From Coriobacteriaceae bacterium (lineage in GTDB: Bacteria; Actinomycetota; Coriobacteriia; Coriobacteriales; QAMH01), in NCBI GenBank assembly GCA_025992705.1, contig DAJPGJ010000001.1, positions 1,364,001-1,428,000 of the forward strand: 64,000 nucleotides of DNA, given 5' to 3'. The position numbers and the translations under genes were made by a program. Within the stretch, counting starts at the first letter, position 1. Every line of letters starts with the position of its first letter. The notes beneath the pieces were generated by a model. That model ran no database searches. It was not told the origin of the DNA and saw nothing but the letters and a program-made list of their open reading frames with translations. Below, one piece after another: positions 36,244 through 44,577 of the stretch.

Positions 36244-36858
36244 TTACAGGCTCTTCTTGAAGTCCTCGAACTTCTGCTTGATCTCGGCACGCTTCTTCTC
36301 GATGGCTTCATGACGATCGGCCTTGCGCTGGGCGCGAATCTTTTCACGAGCCTGCTTGGCCAAGTCCTCCTGGATTTGCTCGGCCTGATCGACCTCATCG
36401 GCGATCTCTGCGGCATCCCAGTGCATGACCGCGCAGTCCATGCCCTCGAACTGCATGTCGAAATCCGCGGAATCGTCCTCTTGCACGAGCGCGATGAGGG
36501 CCGTCTGCCCCGGAAGCAGCGATCGACTGCTGTAGGCAAGCAGCGAGGTGTTGTCCGCAGCATCGCTCTCGTCGACGAGGCTTCCCGCGAGCAAGCCCAC
36601 GCCACCGCCGAGCAGGATGCCGATGGGGCCTCCGAGTATGCCCACGGCTGCTCCGAGCAAGCCGCCCATCCACGTGTCGTCCGTCGTGTCCTGGCCCGAA
36701 TCGAACCCGTCCTTGGGAACGACGTTTCCATCGACGTTCTTCACGATAACCATCTGGAGAATCGTGTAGGACGATGTGACCGGCTTGTTCTTGAGGTGGG
36801 AAAACGCCTCGTATGCCTGGCTCTCGACCGGGAAAGTTACCATCGTTACGTATTCCAT
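36244..36858 (-). CDS. DUF1269-like protein with glycine-rich hydrophobic hairpin
   Basis: 204 residues: an N-terminal ferredoxin-like segment (MVTFPVESQAYEAFSHLKN), a Gly-rich stretch at about 65-95 (GGLLGAAVGILGGPIG...) that could insert in the membrane as a hairpin, a second alpha/beta segment, and a charged coiled coil (about 150-204). The layout matches stress-associated DUF1269/YggU-type membrane-associated proteins. Function is unknown. It is monocistronic between a promoter region and a clear terminator. Confidence 0.78.
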   Translation of the reverse strand: MEYVTMVTFPVESQAYEAFSHLKNKPVTSSYTILQMVIVKNVDGNVVPKDGFDSGQDTTDDTWMGGLLGAAVGILGGPIGILLGGGVGLLAGSLVDESDAADNTSLLAYSSRSLLPGQTALIALVQEDDSADFDMQFEGMDCAVMHWDAAEIADEVDQAEQIQEDLAKQAREKIRAQRKADRHEAIEKKRAEIKQKFEDFKKSL

Positions 36859-36983
36859 GGCATAGCTCCTATTCTTTGCTACACAAATTGCATGTTACTA
36901 GTATACACCGTTAAACTATTAATACATGCCGTTTACCGAAAACTAGTTGTATCAATAAAGTACCAAGTAAGCCAAACAATCGA

Positions 36984-37012
36984 TTGAACCTGACTTTAGG
37001 TCAAGCTATCAT
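36984..37012 (+). promoter_or_regulatory. MerR-type promoter for the MerR-DUF554 operon
   Basis: TTGAAC (36984-36989), a 17-bp spacer and TATCAT (37007-37012). The spacer contains acct-gacttt-aggt, an inverted repeat in the position used by MerR proteins. The gene that follows encodes one, so autoregulation is likely. Confidence 0.6.
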
Positions 37013-37037
37013 CACGCAAGGCGAAAGGAGAGCCTTC

Positions 37038-37508
37038 ATGCAGTATTCCATCGGCGAGATAGCGGAGATGACGGGACTCTCGCCTTCGACGCTTCGCTTC
37101 TACGATAAGGAAGGCCTGCTTCCCGGCCTCGAGCGCCAAGGTGGTAAGCGGGTCTTTGACGAGGGTCACATCGAGACTTTACGCATCATCGAATGCCTGA
37201 AGCGCTCCGGCCTGGAAATACGAGACATACGAAAGTTCATGGAGCTCACGACCAAGGGCAGCGCAAGCTATGCACAGCGTCAGGAGCTGATGGAAGAAAG
37301 GCGCCTGAAGACCCTCGAGCAGATCGAGGAGCTGCAAAAGACGCTTGCCGTGCTCGAGTACAAGTGCTGGTATTACGATGAAGCTCTCTCGCGGGGCAAC
37401 GAGGATTTTGCCCAAGGTGCTCCCGACAGCCTTCCCCAAGAGGCTCGCGAACTCTACGAGCGTGCGTTTCTCCAAAATGCGAACCATCTGGAAAGGGAAT
37501 CGGAATGA
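37038..37508 (+). CDS. MerR-family transcriptional regulator
   Basis: 156 residues starting at 37038 after AAGGAGAG. MerR HTH at about 3-72 (YSIGEIAEMTGLSPSTLRFYDKEGLL) and a dimerisation coiled coil at about 80-120. It lacks the Cys pairs of metal-sensing MerR proteins and has no effector domain beyond the coil. It overlaps the DUF554 gene by 4 bp, so it probably controls that membrane protein. Confidence 0.92.
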   Translation: MQYSIGEIAEMTGLSPSTLRFYDKEGLLPGLERQGGKRVFDEGHIETLRIIECLKRSGLEIRDIRKFMELTTKGSASYAQRQELMEERRLKTLEQIEELQKTLAVLEYKCWYYDEALSRGNEDFAQGAPDSLPQEARELYERAFLQNANHLERESE

Positions 37509-38200
37509 TCGGAACCATCGCGAACACTGCGGCCATTGTCCTGGGAAGCTCGATTGGGGCCGTAGCCAAGCGCGGCCTCGGCGAGAAGTACCAGGACGTG
37601 CTTTTCCTCGCCATGGGTCTTGCTGCCGTGGGCATTGGCGTCAATTCCATCGTCAAGGGCATGGGGCAGAGCGTTTATCCGGTTCTCTTCATCGCAAGCC
37701 TCGCCATCGGCGGCGTCATCGGCACGGCGCTTGACATCAACGGCCGCTTCGACCGCTTCGTCGACAAGCGTTCCAAGTCGGAGTCAAACCTCTCCCAAGG
37801 GCTCTCCACGGCAATCATGATCTTCTGCTTCGGGGCGCTCTCCATCATCGGCCCCATTAACAGCGCCCTCTACGGTGACGAGACCTTCCTGCTCACGAAC
37901 GCCACCCTGGACCTCGTGACCTCGATGGTGCTCGCCTCGTCCTTCGGCATCGGCATCGCACTCGCGGCCATCGTGCTCTTCTGCTGGCAGGGCGCGATAT
38001 TCCTACTCGCCGCCCAACTCCAGCCCTTCCTCACGGCAGATCTCATGGCAGAGATCACCATCGTGGGCGGCTTTCTCATCCTGGCATCGGGCCTTGGCAT
38101 ACTCAAGGTCAAGGAAATACCCGTGATGAACCTGCTGCCGGCATTGCTCGTCCCGCCCCTATGGTTCCTCGCCATCCAGTTGCTGGCGCCCTTCCTGTAG
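37505..38200 (+). CDS. DUF554 (YdfK-like) membrane protein
   Basis: 231 residues with about six or seven membrane helices. The start (IGTIANTAAIVLGSSIGAVAKRGL), the central ALSIIGPINSALYGD and the end (GLGILKVKEIPVMNLLPALLVPP) are hallmarks of the DUF554 family. A channel or transport role is often supposed but unproven. Coupled by a 4-bp overlap to its MerR regulator; convergent with the island genes 18 bp away. Confidence 0.9.
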   Translation: MIGTIANTAAIVLGSSIGAVAKRGLGEKYQDVLFLAMGLAAVGIGVNSIVKGMGQSVYPVLFIASLAIGGVIGTALDINGRFDRFVDKRSKSESNLSQGLSTAIMIFCFGALSIIGPINSALYGDETFLLTNATLDLVTSMVLASSFGIGIALAAIVLFCWQGAIFLLAAQLQPFLTADLMAEITIVGGFLILASGLGILKVKEIPVMNLLPALLVPPLWFLAIQLLAPFL

Positions 38201-38218
38201 ACCACCAGCGTCCTTGCC

Positions 38219-38908
38219 TCATTTCACGACGGTAAAGTCAACGAGAAACGGATTGACGCTGTTCATGAATTCCTTGCGATGGGCCACGGTTGCCTGACCT
38301 TCGGGAATAGTTTTGAAAGCATTGGCAACTTCGGATGCCTCGCTGAAAAACAGCTCGAGTATCCCATCAAACGGGAGCCTGTCATGAGTAACATGACGAC
38401 CATTTATCATACGGTCGATAATGAGATGCTGGTTATACCCGTAGAAAATGTCAGTAGGCATCTTCGCCATGCATCCCGAATGAACGACAAACCATTCGCG
38501 AGTGAAGTCCTCAAATGACACATCCGGCACCGTGCGGCCCAGCAACGTCATCTTCTTCTGGCATCCATCCTCAACGCGCAGGGGAATGGACACGTTTTCA
38601 AGGCAGACGTAGGTCTCTTCGTACATCACCGCGTTTACGCGCTCACACAAAACCGCTGCATATGCATTGGATCTTCTAGCCTCCTCGTATGCGTCGAGAT
38701 CGACATAGCGCTCGATGGTAAACGCATCGGCAAGAATCGCTTCAGAAGAGGCGTCACCGCGTTCCTTGGCAGTGACCCGATCGAACTCGAAGGATTCGAG
38801 CTCGGGGATTTGAAGACACAGGGGTGCATAGACATCGTGCAGAAATGCGTCAAATTCGCTGTCTGAGATAGTCGGATCTTTGCGTAAGAGGTTAATGCAG
38901 GAAATCAT
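38219..38908 (-). CDS. EthD-like protein, two-domain dimeric alpha/beta barrel
   Basis: 229 residues with two ferredoxin-like halves; each starts like an EthD unit, a beta strand followed by an aromatic helix (first INLLRKDPTISDSEFDAFLHDVYAP; second TLLGRTVPDVSFEDFTREWFVVHS). The second half ends FYGYNQHLIIDR, as in the other two copies here. EthD-fold proteins bind or transform hydrophobic cyclic compounds or act as accessory subunits. It is the most diverged of the three copies and the last gene of the MFS-led operon. Enzymatic role unknown. Confidence 0.72.
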   Translation of the reverse strand: MISCINLLRKDPTISDSEFDAFLHDVYAPLCLQIPELESFEFDRVTAKERGDASSEAILADAFTIERYVDLDAYEEARRSNAYAAVLCERVNAVMYEETYVCLENVSIPLRVEDGCQKKMTLLGRTVPDVSFEDFTREWFVVHSGCMAKMPTDIFYGYNQHLIIDRMINGRHVTHDRLPFDGILELFFSEASEVANAFKTIPEGQATVAHRKEFMNSVNPFLVDFTVVK

Positions 38909-38937
38909 AGCACCTGCCCTTTCTATTTGAAAAGTGC

Positions 38938-38982
38938 CTACATCATAAAGACCTTGTAGGCATTGGCGGTGTTGACACTCAT
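38938..38982 (-). CDS. 14-codon small ORF between SDR and EthD genes
   Basis: ATG with a consensus TAAGGAG seven bases upstream encodes MSVNTANAYKVFMM and a TAG stop. The ribosome site overlaps the stop codon of the preceding SDR gene, so termination-reinitiation would translate it. It may be a tiny peptide or simply a leader that tunes translation of the next gene, 29 bp on. Seen only as an ORF with a good start signal. Confidence 0.4.
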   Translation of the reverse strand: MSVNTANAYKVFMM

Positions 38983-38994
38983 GTCAATCGCTCC

Positions 38995-39744
38995 TTACAA
39001 GAGGCTGAATCCGCCCTCTTCGTAGATGGTCTCGCCGGTGATGAACGAGGCATCATCCGAGGCGAGAAAGAGAGCAACGCTTACCATCTCCTCGATCTCG
39101 CCGTAACGACCAAACGGCATCTTGGCCAGGAAGGCGGCGTTGCGCTCCGGATCGAACCTCGTGCCCTCCGTGATGCGGGTCTTCGAGGTGCCCGGGGCAA
39201 CGGCGTTGACATGAATGTCATATTTTGCAAGCTCAAGCGCCATGACCTGCGTGAGCATGCTCACGGCCGCCTTGGAAGGACCGTAGGGCGTGATGCCGCC
39301 GATAGTCTTGCGTGCGCTATTGGAGCTCGTGTTGACGATATATCCCTTGATGCCCTTGTCGACCATCGTGCGTGCGACGGCCTGACCCACGTAGAAGACG
39401 CCGTTCAGGTTCGTGTCCATGACATCGAGCCAGCCCTCCTGACTGCACTCGAGGAAGGGCTGACGATGGGTGATGCCCGCGTTGTTCATGAGGACGTCGA
39501 TATGGTCAAACTCCTCGATGACCTTGGCGACGCTCTCCTGCACTTGACCATAGTCGCGAACGTCGCAGTGCATGCAATACACGCGCTCGTTATCGGCATA
39601 GACCTCTTCCATGGTGTCGTCTTCGATATCGAAGACGATGACCTGGGCGCCTTCCTTCACGAGCTGCTCGGTCATGCCACGGCCCAGACCATTGGCACCA
39701 CCGGTTACCAGTGCGATCTTGTCGATGAATCTTTGCTTTTCCAT
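38995..39744 (-). CDS. Short-chain dehydrogenase/reductase (island copy 1)
   Basis: 249-residue classical SDR: TGGANGLG cofactor loop, DIEDD after beta-2 (acidic, so NAD preferred), NNAG, Ser in NTSSNSA, and Tyr/Lys in YGPSK. It shares the unusual segment PGTSxTRITEGTRxDPERNAxFLA with the SDR at 48277-49023, so the two are duplicates. Function is oxidation or reduction of an alcohol/ketone on the unknown substrate. 18 bp downstream of another SDR in the same operon. Confidence 0.9.
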   Translation of the reverse strand: MEKQRFIDKIALVTGGANGLGRGMTEQLVKEGAQVIVFDIEDDTMEEVYADNERVYCMHCDVRDYGQVQESVAKVIEEFDHIDVLMNNAGITHRQPFLECSQEGWLDVMDTNLNGVFYVGQAVARTMVDKGIKGYIVNTSSNSARKTIGGITPYGPSKAAVSMLTQVMALELAKYDIHVNAVAPGTSKTRITEGTRFDPERNAAFLAKMPFGRYGEIEEMVSVALFLASDDASFITGETIYEEGGFSLL

Positions 39745-39762
39745 GGGTGCTTCCTTTCGGTC

Positions 39763-40659
39763 CTATTGCTTGTCAGCCGTTGCCAGATGAAGATAGGTTG
39801 TGGCGCCGCCATCGGCGGCGATGGATTCGCCATTGATGAAACTGGCGTCATCGGATGCAAGGAACAGCGCGACCGAGGCAATCTCTTCGGGAAGCGCATA
39901 GCGCTTCATCGACGACGCTTCGCTGAGGCCCTTGCGGTTCTGTCCCCGGGGTAGTGTCATATCCGTAAGGATGAGCCCGGGGTTCACCGCATTGACACGC
40001 ACCCCGTAGGCCCCCAGGTCGGTAGCTGCGGCACGGGTTGCGCCCAAAGCCGCGGCCTTGGCCATCGCGTAGCCGATAAGATTGCCAGGACCAAAGTGAT
40101 TGCCCTGGTAGGAGCAGGTATTGACGATAGCACCACCACCTGAGTCGATGATGGCCTGGGCACAGTAGTGCATGCCGTTGTAGACACCCCAGCAATCGAC
40201 GTCCATCATGCGCTCGAGATCCTGGCGGGATGCCGTGAGAACCGACCCGTTCACGCAAATGCCGGCATTGTTCACGAGCACGTCGAGATGTCCTTGCTCG
40301 TCGAGTATCTTCTCGACGAGCTTCCGCCAGGCGACCTCGTCGACGACGTCCATGGGAAAGACCACGGCCTCTCCCCCGTCATCCCTGATCTGCGCTTCCA
40401 CACGCCTGAGCCCGTCTTCCTTGACGTCGGTCATGTAAACCGTCGCGCCTTGCTGAGCGAACATCTTGGCTTCCATCTCGCCTTGGCCGCCAGCGGCACC
40501 GGTCACGATAACCACCTGGCCCTCGAACTTCCCGGAGCCCTTCTCGACCCGAGGCCAGCGCTTCGCTTGCTCCTCGCCATAGACCTTCTCCTCGAACTCC
40601 GCCTGACCAGGCCCCGAGAGGATGACGTCATCGAAAAATTCCGCGCGCTTTGACTTCAT
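39763..40659 (-). CDS. Short-chain dehydrogenase with N-terminal extension
   Basis: 298 residues from the ATG at 40659 (GGAGAG five bases before). A 45-residue N-terminal extension precedes the Rossmann fold. The cofactor loop is TGAAGGQGE rather than TGxxxGIG; the acidic VYMTDVKED suggests NAD. The catalytic Ser (NTCSYQG) and YAMAK are present. It begins only about 20 bp after an intra-operon terminator, so its level depends on read-through or a local promoter. Substrate unknown. Confidence 0.88.
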   Translation of the reverse strand: MKSKRAEFFDDVILSGPGQAEFEEKVYGEEQAKRWPRVEKGSGKFEGQVVIVTGAAGGQGEMEAKMFAQQGATVYMTDVKEDGLRRVEAQIRDDGGEAVVFPMDVVDEVAWRKLVEKILDEQGHLDVLVNNAGICVNGSVLTASRQDLERMMDVDCWGVYNGMHYCAQAIIDSGGGAIVNTCSYQGNHFGPGNLIGYAMAKAAALGATRAAATDLGAYGVRVNAVNPGLILTDMTLPRGQNRKGLSEASSMKRYALPEEIASVALFLASDDASFINGESIAADGGATTYLHLATADKQ

Positions 40660-40676
40660 GGTTCTCTCCATTCAGG

Positions 40677-40716
40677 AAAAAGCGGCCGCATCGAATTCCA
40701 TATCCGATGCGGCCGC
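40677..40716 (-). terminator. Intra-operon rho-independent terminator
   Basis: On the minus strand a perfect 12-bp stem (gcggccgcatcg / cgatgcggccgc, 11-nt loop) is followed by five T. It lies between the EthD gene at 40726 and the SDR gene at 40659, both on the minus strand. It would make a strong expression step between the MFS-EthD pair and the two SDR genes. Confidence 0.8.
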
Positions 40717-40725
40717 ATGAATCGA

Positions 40726-41427
40726 CTAGTCTTCCAGTTCGACAGGAACCGCTTCGACAAAGTAGGTCGTCACCGTTCCGATGAACTCGGCGGCATGGAC
40801 GCTTGCGCGCTTCTTGAAGCCCACGCTGCCATAGCATTCGTCGAAGGCTTCCATGTCCTCGAACCAGAACTCGACCATACCCTCGACCGGGAGATCCTTA
40901 TAGTGGACCTCTTCGTCACCGATGCAGCGGTCGATCACCAGGTTCTGGTTGTAGCCGCAGCATCCTCCCATCAGTTCCACCAGTATGGAGTGGACGTACC
41001 ACCACTCGAAGTGGAAGGTCATGGCATCGACGCCCTCGGCGCGGTCGCAGAACGAGACGCGCTTGATGATGTCGCGACCCTTGAGGTACTCGGGGACGAG
41101 CTTGTCGAATTTCCTGACCGTGACAAGCGCGGAGATTGGCTCTTCCACGATGGGTTCGAGCACGTCGCGAAGGGCATCGCCGGCCTGGGTCATGCACTTT
41201 GCCATGTCCCCGTAGCTGTCGAAGATCATCTCTATGAAACCGTCGATGTCAATCGCCCCGCGACCCAGATGCGAACGCTGCTGCTTATCGGTCACGAAGT
41301 TGATCTCGCACTTGCGCAGCAGGGGCATCTTGGCGATTACGTCACGCGCCTCCCCCATCATCACCGCGCGGAATTCCTCTTCGGAAATTCCCTCCTTGCA
41401 CTTGAGTAGATTAATTCTGGAAATCAT
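40726..41427 (-). CDS. EthD-like protein, two-domain (island copy 2)
   Basis: 233 residues. The N-terminal half begins MISRINLLKCKEGISEEEF; the C-terminal half contains FHFEWWYVHSILVELMGGCCGYNQNLVIDR and PVEGMVEFWFEDMEAFDECYGS. It aligns with the protein at 49812-50507 over its whole length (shared MISR.xLLK.KEG, FDSYGDM, IIKRVSF..RAEGV, YKDLPVEG). Likely a small-molecule-binding barrel acting on the same substrate as the neighbouring reductases. Lies 25 bp after the MFS gene. Confidence 0.78.
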   Translation of the reverse strand: MISRINLLKCKEGISEEEFRAVMMGEARDVIAKMPLLRKCEINFVTDKQQRSHLGRGAIDIDGFIEMIFDSYGDMAKCMTQAGDALRDVLEPIVEEPISALVTVRKFDKLVPEYLKGRDIIKRVSFCDRAEGVDAMTFHFEWWYVHSILVELMGGCCGYNQNLVIDRCIGDEEVHYKDLPVEGMVEFWFEDMEAFDECYGSVGFKKRASVHAAEFIGTVTTYFVEAVPVELED

Positions 41428-41452
41428 GACTACTCCCCTTCTTCAAGGTTGT

Positions 41453-42715
41453 TTAGTTCTCGGCATTCTTGGCTTCCATCATGGCAGCATCGCGAGCCTT
41501 CATCTTGTTGTAGATCGGCAGACCGATTGCAAGCAGGATGATTGCGATGATGCAAAGGACGCCCAGGATGGGAAACGCCGTGCTATAGCTGCCCGTTGCG
41601 GCGAGCGTGTTGGCGGAGAGCATGGGGCCGATGACGGCCGCAAGCGCATAGCCCCAGTACATGAAGCCGTAGTTCTGGCCCATGTTGGCCGGGCCAAAGG
41701 CATCGCCGGTAAGCGAGGGCATGATGGCCATGATGCCGCCAAAGCACATGCCCAGGACGATCGACTCGATGATGAAGGGCATCGTGGAATCGGTGTTTCC
41801 ATAGAGGAACAGGTGAATCACCGCGGTGATGCCGATGACGATGAACAGCGTCTGGAATCGTCCGATCTTGTCGGAGAGAGTGCCAAAGCCAAAGCGTCCG
41901 GCGGCATTGGCAACGGCGAAGATGCTGACCATCATGGCGCCCGTCGCGGCATCCATGCCCGCTTGCGTCTGGCCGACGAGGGATGCGGTACCGAGCATGA
42001 ACACGCCCGTGCATGCGGTGAGCGCGAATACGATGACCATGATCCAGAAGAGCGGGGTCTTCATCATCTCGGGAGTGGTGTAGCTCCTGCGGTTCTTGGC
42101 CTCCTCGTCAACGGGAGGATTCCAACCCTCGGGCTGGTAGTCTGCAGGCGGCAGAACGTAGCAAAGCCACGAGAAGATGAGGAACATGACGATGCTGAAC
42201 GCGCCCACGACCATGAACGAGGGCATGGGACCGATTGCCTGCACGATCATGTTTCCGACCGGGGCAGTCCACAGCGGCCACAGGGCCATCGTGGCGAGCG
42301 AGATACCGTTGACGAGGCCCTTCTTGTCCGGGAACCAGCGCGTGGTCAAGGCCAGCGACGTGTTGTAGATAATGCCATCGGCAAAGCCGACGATGATGCC
42401 GAAGGTGATGAGCAGCATGATGGGATTCGTGGAAAAGCCCGTGAGAATCCAGCCGATGCCAAAGACGATACCACTGACGAGCATGATCTTGTGAGCCGCG
42501 AACTTGCGCTGGAACCAGCCGCCAACGGGGCCACCCGCAAAACCAATGACAACGATGGCGAGCGTGTAGGCGAGTGCCACGATCTGCGGCGACCAGCCAA
42601 ACTCGGCCATCATGGGTTTCTGAAAAATGCTGTAGCAATTCAATGATGCGGTGGTCGCTCCGCACATTGCCGCGCCGACGAGAACCACCCAGCGCGATTT
42701 AGGCTTCATTGCCAT
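41453..42715 (-). CDS. MFS transporter, oxalate/formate-antiporter-like (OFA family)
   Basis: 420 residues with 12 membrane helices. The start at 42715 follows GGAGGA; a longer upstream frame is not credible. N-terminal WVVLVGAAMCGATTASLNCYSIFQKPMMAEFGWS and the GGPVGGW and GFADGIIYNTSLALTTRWFPDKKGL motifs are those of OFA-type carboxylate transporters. First gene of a probable operon with two EthD and two SDR genes, transcribed from a promoter bearing the shared 18-bp box. It probably imports the island substrate or exports a product. Confidence 0.9.
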   Translation of the reverse strand: MAMKPKSRWVVLVGAAMCGATTASLNCYSIFQKPMMAEFGWSPQIVALAYTLAIVVIGFAGGPVGGWFQRKFAAHKIMLVSGIVFGIGWILTGFSTNPIMLLITFGIIVGFADGIIYNTSLALTTRWFPDKKGLVNGISLATMALWPLWTAPVGNMIVQAIGPMPSFMVVGAFSIVMFLIFSWLCYVLPPADYQPEGWNPPVDEEAKNRRSYTTPEMMKTPLFWIMVIVFALTACTGVFMLGTASLVGQTQAGMDAATGAMMVSIFAVANAAGRFGFGTLSDKIGRFQTLFIVIGITAVIHLFLYGNTDSTMPFIIESIVLGMCFGGIMAIMPSLTGDAFGPANMGQNYGFMYWGYALAAVIGPMLSANTLAATGSYSTAFPILGVLCIIAIILLAIGLPIYNKMKARDAAMMEAKNAEN

Positions 42716-42990
42716 GTGTTCCTCCAATATAGCTTCCGAAAGATTACGTGCATGCGAAAGGCATCGCCTTTCCCCCAAACCGAGACCCCTCCTCCTTTCG
42801 TTTCGACGTGCAAACCGTTCTATACGCACATGATTCCGATGCTGCGATACGTGCTGATGTGCCGGAGTCAATTGATGCCGAAACTGGACTAGATCCTCAC
42901 CGCTGCGTTGCGGTTCATGCCAAGAAGCCAGAGAAAACAATGAGGAAGATGACCCCACTTGCCTTGAAGGTATCCCTCCTCACGAGATGT
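42716..42990 (-). other. Long 5' leader of the MFS-EthD-SDR operon
   Basis: About 270 nt separate the predicted promoter from the MFS start. No gene is convincing here; the open frame that extends the MFS upstream has no ribosome site and a low-complexity Arg/His-rich composition. The length leaves room for post-transcriptional control but I cannot define a structure. Confidence 0.4.
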
Positions 42991-43037
42991 ATGCTATGAG
43001 GGTTTCAAGATGACCTCAATAACGCACTTAAAAGTAA
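42991..43037 (-). promoter_or_regulatory. Island promoter A: 18-bp box abutting -35
   Basis: Reading the minus strand: box TTACTTTTAAGTGCGTTA (43037-43020), immediately TTGAGG (-35, 43019-43014), 17-bp spacer, TAGCAT (-10, 42996-42991). Box and -35 touch without a gap, as at the three other island promoters. It should drive the MFS-EthD-SDR-SDR-EthD operon. Confidence 0.75.
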
Positions 43038-43075
43038 GAAGCTGCCGTATACGTAAGTACGACAGCCAAATTTGG

Positions 43076-44473
43076 CTACAGAAAGCCAAGTCCTCTCATG
43101 AGCATGACGCTGGCGATGAGAAGGGCTGCGGTGATGACCGCATAGGGCCCGTTCCACTTGAGACTCGCCTCCATGGGAGATGCCTGCACCATGTCCGCAA
43201 CGGCGATGACATTTGCCGAGGCGGGGCAGATCGTATTGCCCAACGCCCAGCTCATCGATAGGACAAGCGCAAGGTACGCAGCCGATATTCCGCACAGCGC
43301 AGGGTCAATGGCACCTCCTATGACGGCCGTTGCCACGATGGGATGAATCCCCGCCGCACAGGTAAGCAAGACGATGATGACGATGGCCGTCGTCAGAAGC
43401 AGCACGCTTTGACCGGTGGTGAGCACGAGGGCTTGCGCGATGACATCCCCGATGCCCGAATAGCCGATGCTCTGGGCGAGCATGCCCGCTCCCGCGAAGA
43501 GGACGATCTGGTTCTTGGCACCGGGAAGCTTCTTCTCGAAATACGCGTTCTTGAGCTCCTTGCGATACAGGGAAAACCGCCTGATGACGAGCATCCAGAC
43601 AAAGGGCCACACCAGCGATGCCATGGCGACGACGATGATGGCCGAAAGGCCGAAGAGTTGGGAGACCAGGGCGATGAAGACTATGAGAAGCACGGAGAAG
43701 ACGGCGAGCTCCGCCACTTTCGCTTTGTCGATGCGTCCGGAGACGTCCTTGGATGCACTCGCGCCATCGTCCATCGCGGGAGCATTTCCGCCCTTCTTGC
43801 GCGAGAACACCGTCATCAGGATGCCGACACCCTCTGCGACAAGGGCGCAGACGATTGCACAGGGAGCAAAGCTCACCCATTCTGCGCTTGTCACCGAAAC
43901 GACCAGGGCGATGGTCGCCGACGTGGGCGCCCATATCATGCACGTGACGAACCCACGCGCAAGGGCCGTCCCCAGGAGCCTCTTGTTGGCTCCCAGGCGG
44001 CTTTCACGCGACATCTCGAACGTGAGCGGTACGGCGGCGATGCTTATGAGCGCACCGGCCACGGCCGCCATGCCGCTTACGAGCGAATAGTATCGTCCCT
44101 CTGAGTTGGCGTATCGCGCAAACAGGCTCCTCAGCGATTCGTTATAGCCTCCATGTTGGACGGGTATGCCAATAAGCGGAATCAGGATGAACATGACGAT
44201 AAGGTCGGCGTTCTTGCGAAGCGCACGCACCCATTCCTCGGCCGGTGCCTGGGCATAAAGCAGCAACCCGACGCTTATGGCAATGAGGATAATGCCGATG
44301 AGCCGTGACGATCCTGTCGAGACGAAGACGCTCATCACGAGCACCACGACCATGAGGATGATGTTCACATCATCGAGCAGCGGAGCATGCAGAAAGACAT
44401 TGATGATGTAGCACACGGCGAAGCACAGGGTGATGACGCTGCGCACGGTACGCACGGCAACGGGCTCTTTCAT
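43076..44473 (-). CDS. Ion-transporter-superfamily permease, putative organic-anion transporter
   Basis: 465 residues with about 12 membrane helices. Two repeat halves are visible, each with a broken helix-like Gly/Pro-rich motif (AAVPLTFEMSRESRLGANKRLLGTAL; the C-terminal GIHPIVATAVIGGAIDPALCG and SWALGNTICPASANV). This pattern is typical of ion-transporter superfamily carriers for di/tricarboxylates or other anions; I cannot name the family. It lies 104 bp after the MHS transporter gene on the same strand, so probably in its transcript. Confidence 0.7.
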   Translation of the reverse strand: MKEPVAVRTVRSVITLCFAVCYIINVFLHAPLLDDVNIILMVVVLVMSVFVSTGSSRLIGIILIAISVGLLLYAQAPAEEWVRALRKNADLIVMFILIPLIGIPVQHGGYNESLRSLFARYANSEGRYYSLVSGMAAVAGALISIAAVPLTFEMSRESRLGANKRLLGTALARGFVTCMIWAPTSATIALVVSVTSAEWVSFAPCAIVCALVAEGVGILMTVFSRKKGGNAPAMDDGASASKDVSGRIDKAKVAELAVFSVLLIVFIALVSQLFGLSAIIVVAMASLVWPFVWMLVIRRFSLYRKELKNAYFEKKLPGAKNQIVLFAGAGMLAQSIGYSGIGDVIAQALVLTTGQSVLLLTTAIVIIVLLTCAAGIHPIVATAVIGGAIDPALCGISAAYLALVLSMSWALGNTICPASANVIAVADMVQASPMEASLKWNGPYAVITAALLIASVMLMRGLGFL

Positions 44474-44509
44474 CGAATCCTCTCCCTTGAAAAGGCAAAC
44501 GAGAACTGT

Positions 44510-44543
44510 ATGGGCGCAGGAGGACGTTTCCCCCTGCGCCCAT
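44510..44543. other. Intergenic hairpin between two transporter genes
   Basis: Perfect 11-bp inverted repeat (atgggcgcagg / cctgcgcccat) with a 12-nt loop. There is no T-run on the minus strand, so it is more likely a processing or stability hairpin than a terminator. Confidence 0.5.
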
Positions 44544-44577
44544 ATGACGGCGCGAGACGAACCAATCTGCGGCAGAG

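Noticed and set aside
41234..42646. 470-residue plus-strand ORF opposite the OFA transporter
   Set aside because: Low-complexity His/Asp/Arg-rich shadow of a clear membrane protein on the other strand.
42716..42958. N-terminal extension of the OFA transporter to 42958
   Set aside because: The added 81 residues are Arg/His-rich without homology, and the ATG at 42715 has a perfect ribosome site.
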